DNA of 64,000 nt from Nocardia amamiensis (GCF_015477605.1 NZ_JADLQX010000009.1:124001-188000), one strand, 5' to 3'; positions 18,838 through 28,024 are shown, counted from the stretch's first letter. Numbers and translations are program-made. The notes: generated by a model from the sequence alone, not told the origin.

Positions 18838-18999
18838 TGATACCTCCGCTCGTGCTTCGCACCGGGATCTCCGGCACGATGTCAACGTTATCCGGCAACC
18901 ACCTCGCACTGCCGACCGCGTTGCCGGTGCGCGGCAGCTCCCAGCCGTGCGCCGCGCCGCAGGTGCGGCAATCGAACGCGGTCGGCGAAGGTTATTGGC

Positions 19000-19005
19000 T
19001 ACCCT
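19000..19005 (+). promoter_or_regulatory. Putative -10 box (TACCCT) of a leaderless transcript
   Basis: A TANNNT hexamer lies six bases before GTG 19012 and helps choose that start over TTG 19006. Confidence 0.5.
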
Positions 19006-19011
19006 TTGCTG

Positions 19012-19488
19012 GTGCCGATCTATGCCGCCTACGGGTCCAACATGGACGCAACGCAGATGCTCGAGCGCTGTCCGCACTCCCCCATGTCCGGGACGGGCTG
19101 GTTGGATGGCTGGCGGCTCACCTTCGCCGGTGACGACATCGGCTGGGAAGGGCCTCTCGCGACCGTCGTCGAGGACCCGGATTCCCGGGTGTTCGTCGTG
19201 CTCTACGACGTGTCCCCGGAGGACGAGCAGCGGCTGGACCGCTGGGAGGGCTCGGACTTCGGTATCCACAAGAAGATCCGCCTGCGGGTCACCCGCGACA
19301 CCGACGGCGACAGCGAACCGACCCTCGCCTGGCTCTACGTACTGGACGCCTACGAGGGCGGGCTGCCATCGGCCCGCTACCTCGGCGTGATCGCGGACGC
19401 CGCCGAAAAGGCAGGCGCGCCAGCGGATTACGTGCACGAACTACGCACCCGGAACAGCCGCAACGTGGGGCCGGGCAACTTCGGCTGA
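19012..19488 (+). CDS. Gamma-glutamylcyclotransferase-like protein
   Basis: The 158-residue product begins (M)PIYAAYGSNM, the substrate-loop signature of the GGCT/AIG2 fold, with an acidic helix region and an aromatic-rich end. GGCT-fold enzymes release 5-oxoproline from gamma-glutamyl amines or peptides; the bacterial members are mostly untested. Its position divergent from lpdA and convergent with amiA1 matches Rv3304 of M. tuberculosis. GTG at 19012 is chosen because a TACCCT box lies six bases upstream and the family begins two residues before the YAAYGSN segment; TTG at 19006 is an alternative. Confidence 0.82.
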   Translation: MPIYAAYGSNMDATQMLERCPHSPMSGTGWLDGWRLTFAGDDIGWEGPLATVVEDPDSRVFVVLYDVSPEDEQRLDRWEGSDFGIHKKIRLRVTRDTDGDSEPTLAWLYVLDAYEGGLPSARYLGVIADAAEKAGAPADYVHELRTRNSRNVGPGNFG

Positions 19489-19575
19489 CCACGCGTTCCA
19501 CGCCGGACGACAGCGAAGTGGCCGAACTTCCGGTTCGGCCCCTCCGCTATCCGATCAACGCACTACCAGCCCGGT

Positions 19576-19778
19576 CGGGTGCGAGACCATCGAGCACCGT
19601 TCGCGGCATGGCTCGTGTCCAAGTGGGCGAAGCGCATGCGCCGCAGGCGCGAGTCTCGCCCGCACCGCTCACCGGATCACTACCGAATCCCACCCAACCC
19701 CGCCGGGTGCGAGTCTTACGAGCACCGTTCGCGGCCCGTCTCGCGTCCGAGCCTGCGAAGCGCATGCGCCGCAGGCGC
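19576..19778. repeat. Two 75-bp direct repeats downstream of the GGCT-like gene
   Basis: Units 19576-19650 and 19704-19778 begin CGGGTGCGAG and share GAGCACCGTTCGCGGC and a 24-bp block beginning GCGAAGCGCATGCG. The units are the same length and 128 bp apart, with diverged middle parts. They fill most of the 296-bp gap between two convergent genes. No hairpin terminator was seen in this gap; the repeats may serve that purpose or be a small mobile sequence. Confidence 0.75.
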
Positions 19779-19784
19779 TGGAAA

Positions 19785-21044
19785 TCAGGCAGAGAGCACG
19801 ATATTGCTCAGCACCCGGACGCCGACCGCGAGCGCCCGCTCGTCGATGTCGAAGGTCGGCTGGTGCAGATCCAGTTGTTCGCCTTCGCCGGACCAGACGC
19901 CGAGGCGGGCCATCGCGCCCGGCACCTCTTCCAGGTACCAGGAGAAGTCCTCGCCGCCGCCGGACTGCATGGTGTCGGCCAGCGCGTCGGGACCGAGCGC
20001 CCGGATGGCGTCCTCGAACATGCGGGTGGAGTGCTCCTCGTTGACCACGGGAGGCACGCCGCGCCGGTAGTTGAGCTGGTAGCGCACGCCGGTCGGGGCG
20101 AGCAGCCCGTCCACGATCTCGCGCACCATCGGCTCCAGCAGCGACCAGGTGTCGTGATCGCCGGTGCGGATGGTGCCGGTGAGCATGCCGGTCTGCGGAA
20201 TCGCGTTCGGGGCCTTGCCCGCGCTCACCGCGCCCCACACCATCACGGTGCTGGTGCGGGGGTCGATGCGGCGGCTCAGCAGACCCGGCAGGCCGGTGAT
20301 CACGGTGCCGATCGCGTAGACCAGGTCGCTGGTCAGGTGCGGACGTGAGGTGTGGCCGCCCGGGGAGTCCAGGACCAGCTCGATCGTGTCGGCCGCCGAG
20401 GTGATCGCGCCGACGCGGATGCCGACCCGGCCCACCTCCAGACGGGGATCGCAGTGCAACGCGAAGATCCGCTCGACGCCCGCCATCGCACCGGTGGCGA
20501 CCACGTCGATCGCACCGCCCGGCATGATCTCCTCGGCGGGCTGGAAGACCAGGCGCACACCGACCGGCAGCTCGGGCACCTCGGCCAGGGCCAGCGCCGT
20601 GCCGAGCAGGATCGTGGTGTGCGCGTCGTGGCCGCACGCGTGCGACACGCCCGGCACGGTGGAGGCGAAGCTCAGTCCGGTGAACTCCTGCAGCGGCAGC
20701 GCATCGATGTCGGCGCGCAGACCGATCCGGCGCCCCTCGGGGCCGATGTCACAGATGAGACCGGTGCCGCCCGGCAGGACCTGCGGCGACAGGCCCGCCT
20801 TGGTCAGCCAGGCCGAGACGAACTCGGTGGTGCCGAACTCGGTGCGGGACAGTTCCGGGTTGGCGTGGATGTGCCTGCGCCACCCGATCAGGTCGACCGT
20901 GTGATCGGCCAGCCACGACTCCACCGCTTCCCGCCCGGTTCCCATGGTCTCCGGCACCGCGAAGCTCCCGAGGCCTTCCGTGACTACGCGGGCGCCCGCT
21001 GTCGAACTCGACGCCTGCGCCGCCGAACGGCCGGTTGTGCTCAC
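19785..21044 (-). CDS. amiA1: M20 family amidohydrolase (AmiA1-like)
   Basis: The 419-residue product has M20D metal-binding motifs: GLRADIDALPLQE, SHACGHDAHTTILLG and FQPAEE, plus the late histidine region LHQPTFDIDE. Relatives cleave N-acyl amino acids or related amides with two metal ions; the physiological substrate is unknown. GTG at 21044 overlaps the upstream gene's stop by GTGA and is preceded by AGGAGG, so the pair is coupled. The order amiB1-amiA1 beside a Rv3304-like gene equals that of M. tuberculosis, which supports the names. Confidence 0.87.
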   Translation of the reverse strand: MSTTGRSAAQASSSTAGARVVTEGLGSFAVPETMGTGREAVESWLADHTVDLIGWRRHIHANPELSRTEFGTTEFVSAWLTKAGLSPQVLPGGTGLICDIGPEGRRIGLRADIDALPLQEFTGLSFASTVPGVSHACGHDAHTTILLGTALALAEVPELPVGVRLVFQPAEEIMPGGAIDVVATGAMAGVERIFALHCDPRLEVGRVGIRVGAITSAADTIELVLDSPGGHTSRPHLTSDLVYAIGTVITGLPGLLSRRIDPRTSTVMVWGAVSAGKAPNAIPQTGMLTGTIRTGDHDTWSLLEPMVREIVDGLLAPTGVRYQLNYRRGVPPVVNEEHSTRMFEDAIRALGPDALADTMQSGGGEDFSWYLEEVPGAMARLGVWSGEGEQLDLHQPTFDIDERALAVGVRVLSNIVLSA

Positions 21045-22285
21045 CGAATGTCCTCCTGTCGTTGAACTAGCCGTTGCAACAACCTGTCTCTATGGATGTC
21101 ATCGCGTGCGACCCTGATCGCGGTACGCGCGAGCGCGAGCGCACCGTCGAGGACCGCGCGATCGGCCGAGGCGTTGACGCTCGCCGCGGCGAAGCCTGGC
21201 TGATGTGTCACCGCACCACCGGCATCGATGCCGATGACCGGGTGAATGCCCGGAATGACGTTGGTCACGTTGCCCATGTCCGTGCTGCCCAGCGGCCGTT
21301 GCGCCTCGAGTTCCGGGGCGAGCGGCACGCGTCCCAATCCGATGATCTGCTCGCGGTAGGCGAACAATAACTCCGGATCCGGCGTCAACTCGGTGTACGT
21401 CGGCGCGAGCGTCCGGATGTCGTGGGTGCAGCCGGTCGCGAGGGCGCCCGCCTCGAAGCAAGCCGACGCTCGTCGCGTCAGATCGTCGAGGGATGCGGAG
21501 TCGACTGCGCGTAGGTAATACAGCAGTTCCGCACGTCCGGGCACGATGTTGGGAGCTACGCCACCGTCGCCGACTATACCGTGCAGTTGCTGGCCCGGCA
21601 GGAGATGTTGTCGCAGCAACCCAAGGGCGACCTGCGCGACAGTGACCGCGTCACCCGCGTTGCGGCCCTGTTCGGGGGCCGCGCTGGCGTGCGCCTCACG
21701 CCCGTGGAAGACCACCGACACGTCGGCAAGCGCCAGCGACCGGGCCCCGACGATGTCGAGCGGACCCGGGTGCACCATCATCGCCATCGCGACGTCGTCG
21801 AACACGCCGCGTTCCAGCATCAGCACCTTGCCGCCGCCGCTCTCCTCGGCGGGCGTGCCGAATACCAGCACCGTGATGCCCAGTGCGTCGGCGACCTCGG
21901 CCAAGCCGAGCGCCGCACCTACCGAGGAAGCGGCGATGACGTTGTGGCCGCACGCATGTCCGATCTCGGGCAACGCGTCGTATTCGGCGCAGAGACCCAC
22001 CGTGAGCGGGCCGCTGCCGTAGCTGGCGCGGAAGGCCGTCGGCAGGTCCGCGACCCCGGACTCGATCTGGAAACCGCGCTCGGCCAGCGGGGCGATCGTT
22101 TTGGCGACGCTGCGCGTCTCCTCGAACGCCAGCTCCGGTTCGGCGTGGATCGAGTGCGAGAGCGCGAGCAGCTCGGCGGACGCCGCGGTGATCGCCGCGT
22201 CGCTGCGACCAGCCTCGTCAGCGTCCGAGCACACAGCGTGGTCGTCGCGGTGCAATCGGTCGTGCCCGCTGCGCGGAGGTGGCAT
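21041..22285 (-). CDS. amiB1: M20 family amidohydrolase (AmiB1-like)
   Basis: This 414-residue paralogue of the downstream gene has CAEYDALPEIGHACGHN (metal and catalytic residues), FGTPAEESGGGK and a late STDMGNV segment typical of the p-aminobenzoyl-glutamate hydrolase branch of M20. Its substrate is unknown; with amiA1 it may form a hetero- or parallel system for acylated amino acids (inference). ATG at 22285 is the first start in the frame. The first ~30 residues are atypical, so a later start (for example near SDAAITAASAELL) is possible. Confidence 0.85.
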   Translation of the reverse strand: MPPPRSGHDRLHRDDHAVCSDADEAGRSDAAITAASAELLALSHSIHAEPELAFEETRSVAKTIAPLAERGFQIESGVADLPTAFRASYGSGPLTVGLCAEYDALPEIGHACGHNVIAASSVGAALGLAEVADALGITVLVFGTPAEESGGGKVLMLERGVFDDVAMAMMVHPGPLDIVGARSLALADVSVVFHGREAHASAAPEQGRNAGDAVTVAQVALGLLRQHLLPGQQLHGIVGDGGVAPNIVPGRAELLYYLRAVDSASLDDLTRRASACFEAGALATGCTHDIRTLAPTYTELTPDPELLFAYREQIIGLGRVPLAPELEAQRPLGSTDMGNVTNVIPGIHPVIGIDAGGAVTHQPGFAAASVNASADRAVLDGALALARTAIRVARDDIHRDRLLQRLVQRQEDIR

Positions 22286-22337
22286 GCAACACAGTCTCGC
22301 ACTGTGTGAGCAAACCGGCTCTGTTTGCGGAGGCGGG

Positions 22338-23036
22338 TCAGCCGAAGGCCAGGTTCTCCGGGGTGGTCGGCACCGCGAGGCCGGCCAGCGCGTTCGCGTG
22401 CAGCGCGCGCTTGATCACCGGCAGGTTCGGCTTGCGGTTGCCCGCCAAGGCGCCCGCCCGCTCGACCGCGGTCGCGAGCAGCGCGGATTCGTCCGCCTTG
22501 CCGTCCACGATGCCCGCGGCGATCGCCTCGTCGGCGGGATAGCGGTGCCCCGTGGTCATCGCCTGCACGCAGACCTGGTTGCTCAGCCGCTCGGTGAGCA
22601 GGGCGTTCATGCCGACGGTGAACGGCATGCCCAGGTGCACCTCGGGCAGCGACCAGAAGCCGCGGTCGGCGCGCATCACCCGGAAGTCGTGCGAGGTGGC
22701 CAGCATCGCGCCCGCGCCGAAGGCGTGGCCGTTGATCGCCGCCACGGTCGGCAACGGGAAGCCGAGCAGGCGGGTGTAGAGCGAGTGCACGCGGTCGAGG
22801 TAGCCGTGGATCTTGTCCATGTTGCCGAACAGCCAATCGGTGTCCAGGCCGTTGCTGAAGAACTTGCCGGTCGCGGTGGTCACCAGCGCGGCGGGACCCT
22901 CGGAACTCTCCACCTTGTCCAGCAGTGCGTGGACCTCGTCGATCCAGTCCGGGTGGAAGCGGTTCTCGCTGTCGGTCTGTCCCTCGGCGCCGAGGTAGAC
23001 GACGAACACTTCCCCTTCACGTTCCAGATACGGCAT
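22338..23036 (-). CDS. Enoyl-CoA hydratase/isomerase (crotonase) family protein
   Basis: The 232-residue protein has the crotonase oxyanion-hole segments: GKFFSNGLDTDW (first amide) and INGHAFGAGAMLATSHDFRVM (second amide), then LPEVHLGMPFT. The catalytic glutamates of true hydratases are not clearly both present, so it is closer to the delta-isomerase type that acts on 3-enoyl-CoA (moderate certainty). Start: ATG 23036 with a TACGCT box six bases upstream; the longer frame to 23099 would place 21 extra residues inside promoter DNA. It is not part of the M. tuberculosis order as I recall it. Confidence 0.83.
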   Translation of the reverse strand: MPYLEREGEVFVVYLGAEGQTDSENRFHPDWIDEVHALLDKVESSEGPAALVTTATGKFFSNGLDTDWLFGNMDKIHGYLDRVHSLYTRLLGFPLPTVAAINGHAFGAGAMLATSHDFRVMRADRGFWSLPEVHLGMPFTVGMNALLTERLSNQVCVQAMTTGHRYPADEAIAAGIVDGKADESALLATAVERAGALAGNRKPNLPVIKRALHANALAGLAVPTTPENLAFG

Positions 23037-23042
23037 GCGTGC

Positions 23043-23048
23043 AGCGTA
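23043..23048 (-). promoter_or_regulatory. Putative -10 box (TACGCT), leaderless crotonase gene
   Basis: A TANNNT hexamer lies six bases upstream of the ATG at 23036 on the minus strand. Confidence 0.45.
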
Positions 23049-23146
23049 TCCGGCGGCCATGAAAGTCCTACTCGCGGGTAGGACTCCAGCGCGGCCCACC
23101 CGGCGTCAGCTCCCCTGGACAACTCATCCGTCCGCCGACCTGGCGC

Positions 23147-23152
23147 TAGAGT
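23147..23152 (+). promoter_or_regulatory. Putative -10 box (TAGAGT), leaderless punA
   Basis: The hexamer lies seven bases before ATG 23160 and overlaps the alternative GTG at 23151, which argues against that GTG. Confidence 0.45.
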
Positions 23153-23159
23153 GACGATC

Positions 23160-23939
23160 ATGCTTGCCCAAGAGGCCGCTGAGGCGATCGCCGAACGTAC
23201 GGGAGTGCCACGCCATCGGGTCGCGGTGGTGCTCGGATCCGGCTGGCAGGACGCGGCCGCCGAGATCGGGGCGCCGCAGGCGTCGGTGCCGATGCCGGAA
23301 CTGCCCGGTTTCGGCACGCCGAGCGCGCAGGGCCACGTCGGCATGGTCCATTCGGTCCAGGTGGACGACACCGCGGTGCTGCTGCTGATGGGCCGTCAGC
23401 ATCTCTACGAGGGCTACCAGCCCGCCGATGTGGTGCATCCGGTGACGGCGGCGATCGCCGCGGGCGCGGAGATCGTCGTGCTGACCAACGCCGCAGGGGG
23501 CATCCGTTCCGGCCTCCGGGTCGGCGAACCGGTCCTGATCAGCGATCACCTCAATTTGACCGGCCGAACGCCGCTGGCGGGCGCCACCTTCGTCGATCTC
23601 GTGGACGCGTGGGATCCCGAATTGCGGGCCTTGACCCGAGAAGTCGACCCGAGCCTGACCGAGGGCGTGTACGCGGGCCTGACCGGTCCGCAGTACGAGA
23701 CTCCCGCCGAAATCCGGATGCTGCGCACGATCGGCGCGGACTTGGTCGGCATGTCCACGGTGCTGGAGGCGATCACCTGCCGCGCGCTCGGCGCGCGAGT
23801 ACTCGGCATCTCGCTGGTCACCAACTTGGCCGCGGGCGTCACGGGCGCTCATCTGTCCCATGCCGAGGTGCTCGCCGAAGGACACGCCGCCGCACCGCGC
23901 CTGGGCAAACTGCTGCGCGGCGTGCTGGAACGGGTGTAG
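23160..23939 (+). CDS. punA: Purine nucleoside phosphorylase (trimeric type)
   Basis: The 259-residue product shows the trimeric PNP pattern: VVLGSGW (phosphate site), [36 protein letters not shown] and VGMSTVLEA with the base- and ribose-binding residues. It splits inosine/guanosine and deoxy forms with phosphate into base and pentose 1-phosphate. The stop codon abuts the next start, so it forms a unit with the phosphomutase that could interconvert pentose or hexose phosphates. ATG at 23160 is preferred because of the TAGAGT box; GTG 23151 is in frame. Confidence 0.92.
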   Translation: MLAQEAAEAIAERTGVPRHRVAVVLGSGWQDAAAEIGAPQASVPMPELPGFGTPSAQGHVGMVHSVQVDDTAVLLLMGRQHLYEGYQPADVVHPVTAAIAAGAEIVVLTNAAGGIRSGLRVGEPVLISDHLNLTGRTPLAGATFVDLVDAWDPELRALTREVDPSLTEGVYAGLTGPQYETPAEIRMLRTIGADLVGMSTVLEAITCRALGARVLGISLVTNLAAGVTGAHLSHAEVLAEGHAAAPRLGKLLRGVLERV

Positions 23940-25436
23940 ATGCTGCGCTTCGGCACGGCCGGACTGCGCGGCCCGCTGCGCGACGGTCCGGACGGCATGA
24001 ACGTCGCCACGGTGACCAGGGCGAGCGCCGGGATCGTGGATTGGCTGCGCGGCCGCTGTCTCGGCGGCGGCGCGGTGGTCGTCGGCCGCGACGCCAGGCA
24101 CGGGTCCGCCGAGTTCGCCACGGCGACCGCGGAGATCTTCGCCGCCGCGGGCTTCCCGGTGACGCTGCTACCGCGCCCACTGCCGACGCCGGTGGTCGCA
24201 TACGCGGTGCGTGAGCTCAGCGCGGTCGCCGGCGTGCAGATCACGGCATCGCACAATCCGGCTACCGACAACGGTTACAAGGTCTACCTCGACGGCGGTT
24301 CGCAATTGATCGCCCCGGCCGACACCGAGATCGAGCGCTGCATCGAGCAGGTCACCGAGCCGGTCGATCGTGCTCCGGTTGTCCCCGCGAGCGACGACAT
24401 GGTGCGACGCTACTTGCGTCGCGTCGCCGAACTGCCCGCCCTGATCGGCGGTCCGGGCGAGCGCGCGGGTATCCGCATCGCGCTCACACCGCTGCACGGC
24501 GTGGGGGGCGAGCTCGCCGTCGAAGCGCTAACCGCCGCCGGTTACGCGGACATACACGTGGTCGAGGAGCAATTCGAGCCCGACCCCGATTTCCCCACCG
24601 TCGCGTTCCCGAATCCGGAGGAACCCGGCGCCACCGACTTGCTCCTCGCACTGGCCGACCGGATCGGCGCCGACGTGGCCATCGCGCTCGATCCGGACGC
24701 GGACCGCTGCGCGGTGGGCGTTCCGCAACCGGACGGCACCTGGCGGATGCTGCGCGGCGACGACACCGGCGCGCTGCTCGGGGACTGCGTGCTGCGCACC
24801 GCCGCGGCCGGCGCGCTGGTGGCGACGACGATCGTGTCCTCGCGACTGCTGTCCAAGCTGGCTCCGGCGCGCGGCGGCCGCTACGCGGAGACGCTCACCG
24901 GCTTCAAGTGGCTGGCCCGCGCGGGCGACGGACTGGTGTACGCCTACGAGGAGGCGATCGGCCACTGCGTCGACCCGGCGAAGGTCAGGGACAAGGACGG
25001 CATCTCCGCCGCGGTGCTCGTGGCCGACCTGGTCGCCCGGCTGAAGGCGGCGGGACGCACCCTGAACGACGAACTCGACGACTACGCGGTCGAATTCGGT
25101 CTGCACGCGGGAGATCAGGTGGCGCTGCGACTGGCGTCGGCCGCCGAGGCCGCGGCGGTGGTCGAGCGCTTGCGGGCGAACCCGCCGGACGAGATCGCCT
25201 GCGAGCCGGTGAAATACACCGACCAGCTTCAGGTGCGCGGCCGGATGCGTACCGACGCCCTGATCTTCGAGGGCGCCTCGTCCCGCTTGGTCGTGCGCCC
25301 GTCCGGCACCGAGCCGAAACTCAAGTGCTACCTGGAGGTGGTCGAGCCGGTCGGCTCGCGCGCCGGTCTTCCGGCCGCGCGAACCGCTGCGCGCTTGCGC
25401 CTTTCGGCACTGCGCGACTTCTGCCTGGCCCTCTGA
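23940..25436 (+). CDS. pmmB: Phosphomannomutase/phosphoglucomutase family (PmmB-like)
   Basis: The 498-residue alpha-D-phosphohexomutase has the catalytic phosphoserine loop (ITASHNPATDNG), the metal loop DPDADRC, the sugar loop EEAIG and the C-terminal phosphate loop RPSGTEPK. It moves phosphate between positions of a sugar phosphate; beside PNP, a phosphopentomutase role is also possible. ATG at 23940 follows the punA stop with no gap. The protein begins directly with LRFGTAGLRG, while relatives I recall carry about 35 residues before this segment; no upstream start in this frame avoids overlapping punA, so the short form is probably real. Confidence 0.88.
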   Translation: MLRFGTAGLRGPLRDGPDGMNVATVTRASAGIVDWLRGRCLGGGAVVVGRDARHGSAEFATATAEIFAAAGFPVTLLPRPLPTPVVAYAVRELSAVAGVQITASHNPATDNGYKVYLDGGSQLIAPADTEIERCIEQVTEPVDRAPVVPASDDMVRRYLRRVAELPALIGGPGERAGIRIALTPLHGVGGELAVEALTAAGYADIHVVEEQFEPDPDFPTVAFPNPEEPGATDLLLALADRIGADVAIALDPDADRCAVGVPQPDGTWRMLRGDDTGALLGDCVLRTAAAGALVATTIVSSRLLSKLAPARGGRYAETLTGFKWLARAGDGLVYAYEEAIGHCVDPAKVRDKDGISAAVLVADLVARLKAAGRTLNDELDDYAVEFGLHAGDQVALRLASAAEAAAVVERLRANPPDEIACEPVKYTDQLQVRGRMRTDALIFEGASSRLVVRPSGTEPKLKCYLEVVEPVGSRAGLPAARTAARLRLSALRDFCLAL

Positions 25437-25448
25437 CTCCGCGCCGGA

Positions 25449-26072
25449 TCAGCGCGGGCCGAACTGCCGATCGCCCGCGTCGCCGAGGCCGGGCACGATG
25501 AAGGCGTTCTCGTTCAGTCCGGCGTCGACCACCGCCGTGACCAAGCGCACCGGCAAGCCGGAGTCTTCCAGCGCCGCAATGCCTTCCGGAGCCGCGACGA
25601 CGCACACCGCGGTGATGTCGGTGGCGCCGCGCGCGGCGAGCAGTTCGAGGGTGTATCGCATCGAGCCGCCGGTGGCCAGCATCGGGTCGAGCACGAAGAC
25701 CGGAAAGCCGGCGAGATCCGCGGGCAGCGATTCCATGTAAGGCACCGGCAGATGGGTGTTCTCGTCCCTGGCCAGGCCGACGAAACCGATCCTTGCGTCG
25801 GGGATCAATTCGGCGGCCGCGTCGATCATGCCGAGCCCGGCGCGCAGCACCGGAACCAGCAACGGCGGCCGCGCCAAGCGGACGCCCTCGGTGGCGGCGA
25901 CCGGCGTCACGATCGGGAAACGCTCGACCGGCGCCTCGCGCAGCGCCTCGTAGATCAGGATTCCGGTCAGATCACGTAGTGCGGCACGGAAAGCCGGATT
26001 CGCCGTGCGCTCGTCCCGCATCGTGGTGAGCAGGGCGGCGACGAGTGGATGGTCCACGGTGTGGGTGCGCAT
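25449..26072 (-). CDS. upp: Uracil phosphoribosyltransferase
   Basis: The 207-residue product matches the family in length and order: [16 protein letters not shown] at the N-terminus, PVLRAGLGM, the PRPP loop [10 protein letters not shown] and the uracil-site GLGDAGDR near the end. It makes UMP from uracil and PRPP, salvaging bases freed by deoA/cdd-type pathways encoded nearby. It converges with pmmB (12-bp gap). ATG 26072 has a TATCGT box six bases upstream, hence a probable leaderless transcript; the longer frame to 26273 has no support. Confidence 0.94.
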   Translation of the reverse strand: MRTHTVDHPLVAALLTTMRDERTANPAFRAALRDLTGILIYEALREAPVERFPIVTPVAATEGVRLARPPLLVPVLRAGLGMIDAAAELIPDARIGFVGLARDENTHLPVPYMESLPADLAGFPVFVLDPMLATGGSMRYTLELLAARGATDITAVCVVAAPEGIAALEDSGLPVRLVTAVVDAGLNENAFIVPGLGDAGDRQFGPR

Positions 26073-26078
26073 GAAGGA

Positions 26079-26084
26079 ACGATA
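26079..26084 (-). promoter_or_regulatory. Putative -10 box (TATCGT), leaderless upp
   Basis: A TANNNT hexamer lies six bases upstream of the upp ATG on the minus strand. Confidence 0.45.
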
Positions 26085-26216
26085 AGGTCGATCGCGGGCG
26101 CGCCGCCGAATCCGAGCCGACTTTTTTCCGAAGCGGCGGAACCGAACCGGAACAGCGCGCGTCGAACCAAGTGGATGACGTACTCTGCCTGGGAACAACA
26201 GATGGGGGAAGCTCTG

Positions 26217-26537
26217 ATGCGAAAGATGTCTGCGGACACGGAGGGTATCGCGGCCTACGGTGCGTCCGCCCACGTCATGGCTGGCGAGATGGCGGCGGCG
26301 GGGGTCAGCGCGGCCGCGGCGGAGCCCGCGTTGCTAGGCCCGATCATGGGACTCATCGGCGCCGATTTCATGGCGGCCTATACGGCGGCGCACGCCGGGC
26401 ACGTCGCCGCGATCGGCCAGCTGTCGGCGGTACTGACCAGCATGGGTGGCGCGGCCACCGGCGCGGCGACCGTCCTCACCGAGACCGACACCTCCGCCGC
26501 GACCGCGCTGCAGAACGCGGCCACCGAACTGGAGTGA
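26217..26537 (+). CDS. EspC/DUF2580-like type VII secretion-associated helical protein
   Basis: The 106-residue protein is almost all helix formers, with Ala/Gly/Met-rich heptads ([21 protein letters not shown] at the start, ending in [15 protein letters not shown]). Size, composition and first-gene position beside an NlpC/P60 protein fit the EspC (ESX-associated) group that pairs as helical hairpins. ATG 26217 has GGGGGA about eight bases upstream; a second ATG is at 26226. Four bases separate it from the next gene's GTG, so an operon is clear. A role as partner or chaperone of the downstream exported endopeptidase is inference. Confidence 0.7.
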   Translation: MRKMSADTEGIAAYGASAHVMAGEMAAAGVSAAAAEPALLGPIMGLIGADFMAAYTAAHAGHVAAIGQLSAVLTSMGGAATGAATVLTETDTSAATALQNAATELE

Positions 26538-26541
26538 GCCT

Positions 26542-27657
26542 GTGATCGATATCAACGCGCTGGCCAAACCGATCCTGGACCTGCTCGCCAGCTTCGGCAC
26601 CGGAGTGCTGCCCGCAGGCGGTCCCACCGACGCGCTGCGCAGCACCTCGACCGTGGTCGACCAGATCCACCAGATGGGTCGCGACAGCATCAACGGGATG
26701 AACGCCGCGTGGGACGGCCGCGCCGCCGACGCCGCCACCGCCAAGGCGCTGCGTGTGCAGACCTCCGCGGCCACCATCTCCGATCGCGGCAACGAGATGG
26801 CCACCGTGGTGAACCAGGCCGCCGCCGAGGTGGAGACGGGCCAGAAAGAGCTCACCGATATCGCGCAGTCGTTCGTGAACACCGCGGCGAGCATGGGTCC
26901 GGCCTTGGCGACGCCGCAGGGGCTGACGGTGCTGGTCGGCTCGGCGATCGACCATCTCGGCCAAGCGCTCAACGTGGTCGGCCGGGTGCAGAACGAGTTG
27001 CAAACGCAGACCGCGTCGATGAACGAGCTGACCCCGCCGCCACCGACCCCGCCGCCCGCCGGACTGCCCGCCGCCGCAGCCTCCGCCTCCGGCGTCCAGC
27101 AGCTTGTTTCCACCGCGTCCGGCGTGCTCACCGGCGCGGGCCAGATGATGAGCACCGCGATGAGCTCACCCCGCTCCAACGGAACTCCGGGTACCACGCG
27201 GGGCACTCCTGGCGTGCCCCGGCCCGACACCGGTTCGTCGGGGATGCCCGACGACGGCAAGGGCGTGCAGATCACGCTGCCCGACGGCAGCGTCGTCGAG
27301 GCGCCCAACGAGCAGGCCGCCACGGCGGTCCGCTCGGCGATCGGCGCCGTCGGCACCCCCTACGTCTGGGGCGGCAACACCCCTGGCGCCGGACTGGACT
27401 GCAGCGGGCTCACCAAGTACGCCTACGGCGAGGCCGGCGTCGACCTGCCCCGGCTCGCGGCCGAGCAGGGCAACGGGGCCACATCGGTGTCCCCCGGCGA
27501 CCTGATGCCCGGCGACCTCGCGATCTGGGATGGCCACGTGGCCATGGTGATCGGCAACGGGCAGTTGGTCGAGGCGGGCGACCCGGTCCAGATCAGCTCG
27601 ATTCGAACGGAGAACTCAGGCATGGACTTCTACGGTTTCTACAGGCCGACAGCATGA
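26542..27657 (+). CDS. NlpC/P60 peptidoglycan endopeptidase with WXG100-like N-terminus
   Basis: The 371-residue product has three parts. Residues 1-165 are helical, with a MNAAWDGRAAD segment like the WXG turn of type VII substrates. A Pro/Ala/Ser linker follows to about 250. Residues 255-371 form an NlpC/P60 domain with Cys287 (LDCSGLTKYAYG), His332 (WDGHVAMVIG) and Glu344 as likely third residue. Such enzymes cut D-Glu-mDAP peptide bonds in the wall, as RipA-type proteins do. No Sec signal peptide is present, so export through a type VII system is suggested by the N-terminus and neighbours. GTG 26542 starts the frame; its stop overlaps the next gene by ATGA. Confidence 0.85.
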   Translation: MIDINALAKPILDLLASFGTGVLPAGGPTDALRSTSTVVDQIHQMGRDSINGMNAAWDGRAADAATAKALRVQTSAATISDRGNEMATVVNQAAAEVETGQKELTDIAQSFVNTAASMGPALATPQGLTVLVGSAIDHLGQALNVVGRVQNELQTQTASMNELTPPPPTPPPAGLPAAAASASGVQQLVSTASGVLTGAGQMMSTAMSSPRSNGTPGTTRGTPGVPRPDTGSSGMPDDGKGVQITLPDGSVVEAPNEQAATAVRSAIGAVGTPYVWGGNTPGAGLDCSGLTKYAYGEAGVDLPRLAAEQGNGATSVSPGDLMPGDLAIWDGHVAMVIGNGQLVEAGDPVQISSIRTENSGMDFYGFYRPTA

Positions 27658-27995
27658 CCCGACCACAAGTCCCCAACGTCACCGTCGCCGCCAGCAGCAA
27701 CCGGTCGGGCACCATCTCGGTGCGAGCGACCGACCAGGGCATGCCGGTGGAGATCAAGTTCGAGCGCAGCGAATACCGTTACGGCGCACAGTCACTCGCC
27801 AACGAGATCTTGCGCCTCACCCAGCGCTCCGCCATCGCGGCCCGGGCGCGGCGGCGCGAACTCCTCGCCGAAGCGGGCATGCCCGCGGACATTCTCGACC
27901 GGCTCGGCCTGCCCACCCGCCAACAGGCGGTGGACGAACTCGACCGGATCGACGACGCGGACACAGGACCGACGAGCTGGATGAGGCCGGTGTGA
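27654..27995 (+). CDS. Small type VII-locus protein of unknown function (EspD-like segment)
   Basis: The 113-residue product starts with a predicted beta part (SGTISVRATDQGMPVEI) and continues in charged helices (SLANEILRLTQRSAIAARARRREL). The pattern recalls the middle of EspD/DUF2694 proteins of ESX loci (LASEIL...), but similarity is weak and read by eye only. ATGA overlap with the endopeptidase gene shows translational coupling. It may stabilise or guide the exported endopeptidase (inference). Confidence 0.65.
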   Translation: MTRPQVPNVTVAASSNRSGTISVRATDQGMPVEIKFERSEYRYGAQSLANEILRLTQRSAIAARARRRELLAEAGMPADILDRLGLPTRQQAVDELDRIDDADTGPTSWMRPV

Positions 27996-28024
27996 ACGAG
28001 CCGAGCGGTAGCGGGGTGCAGGCT

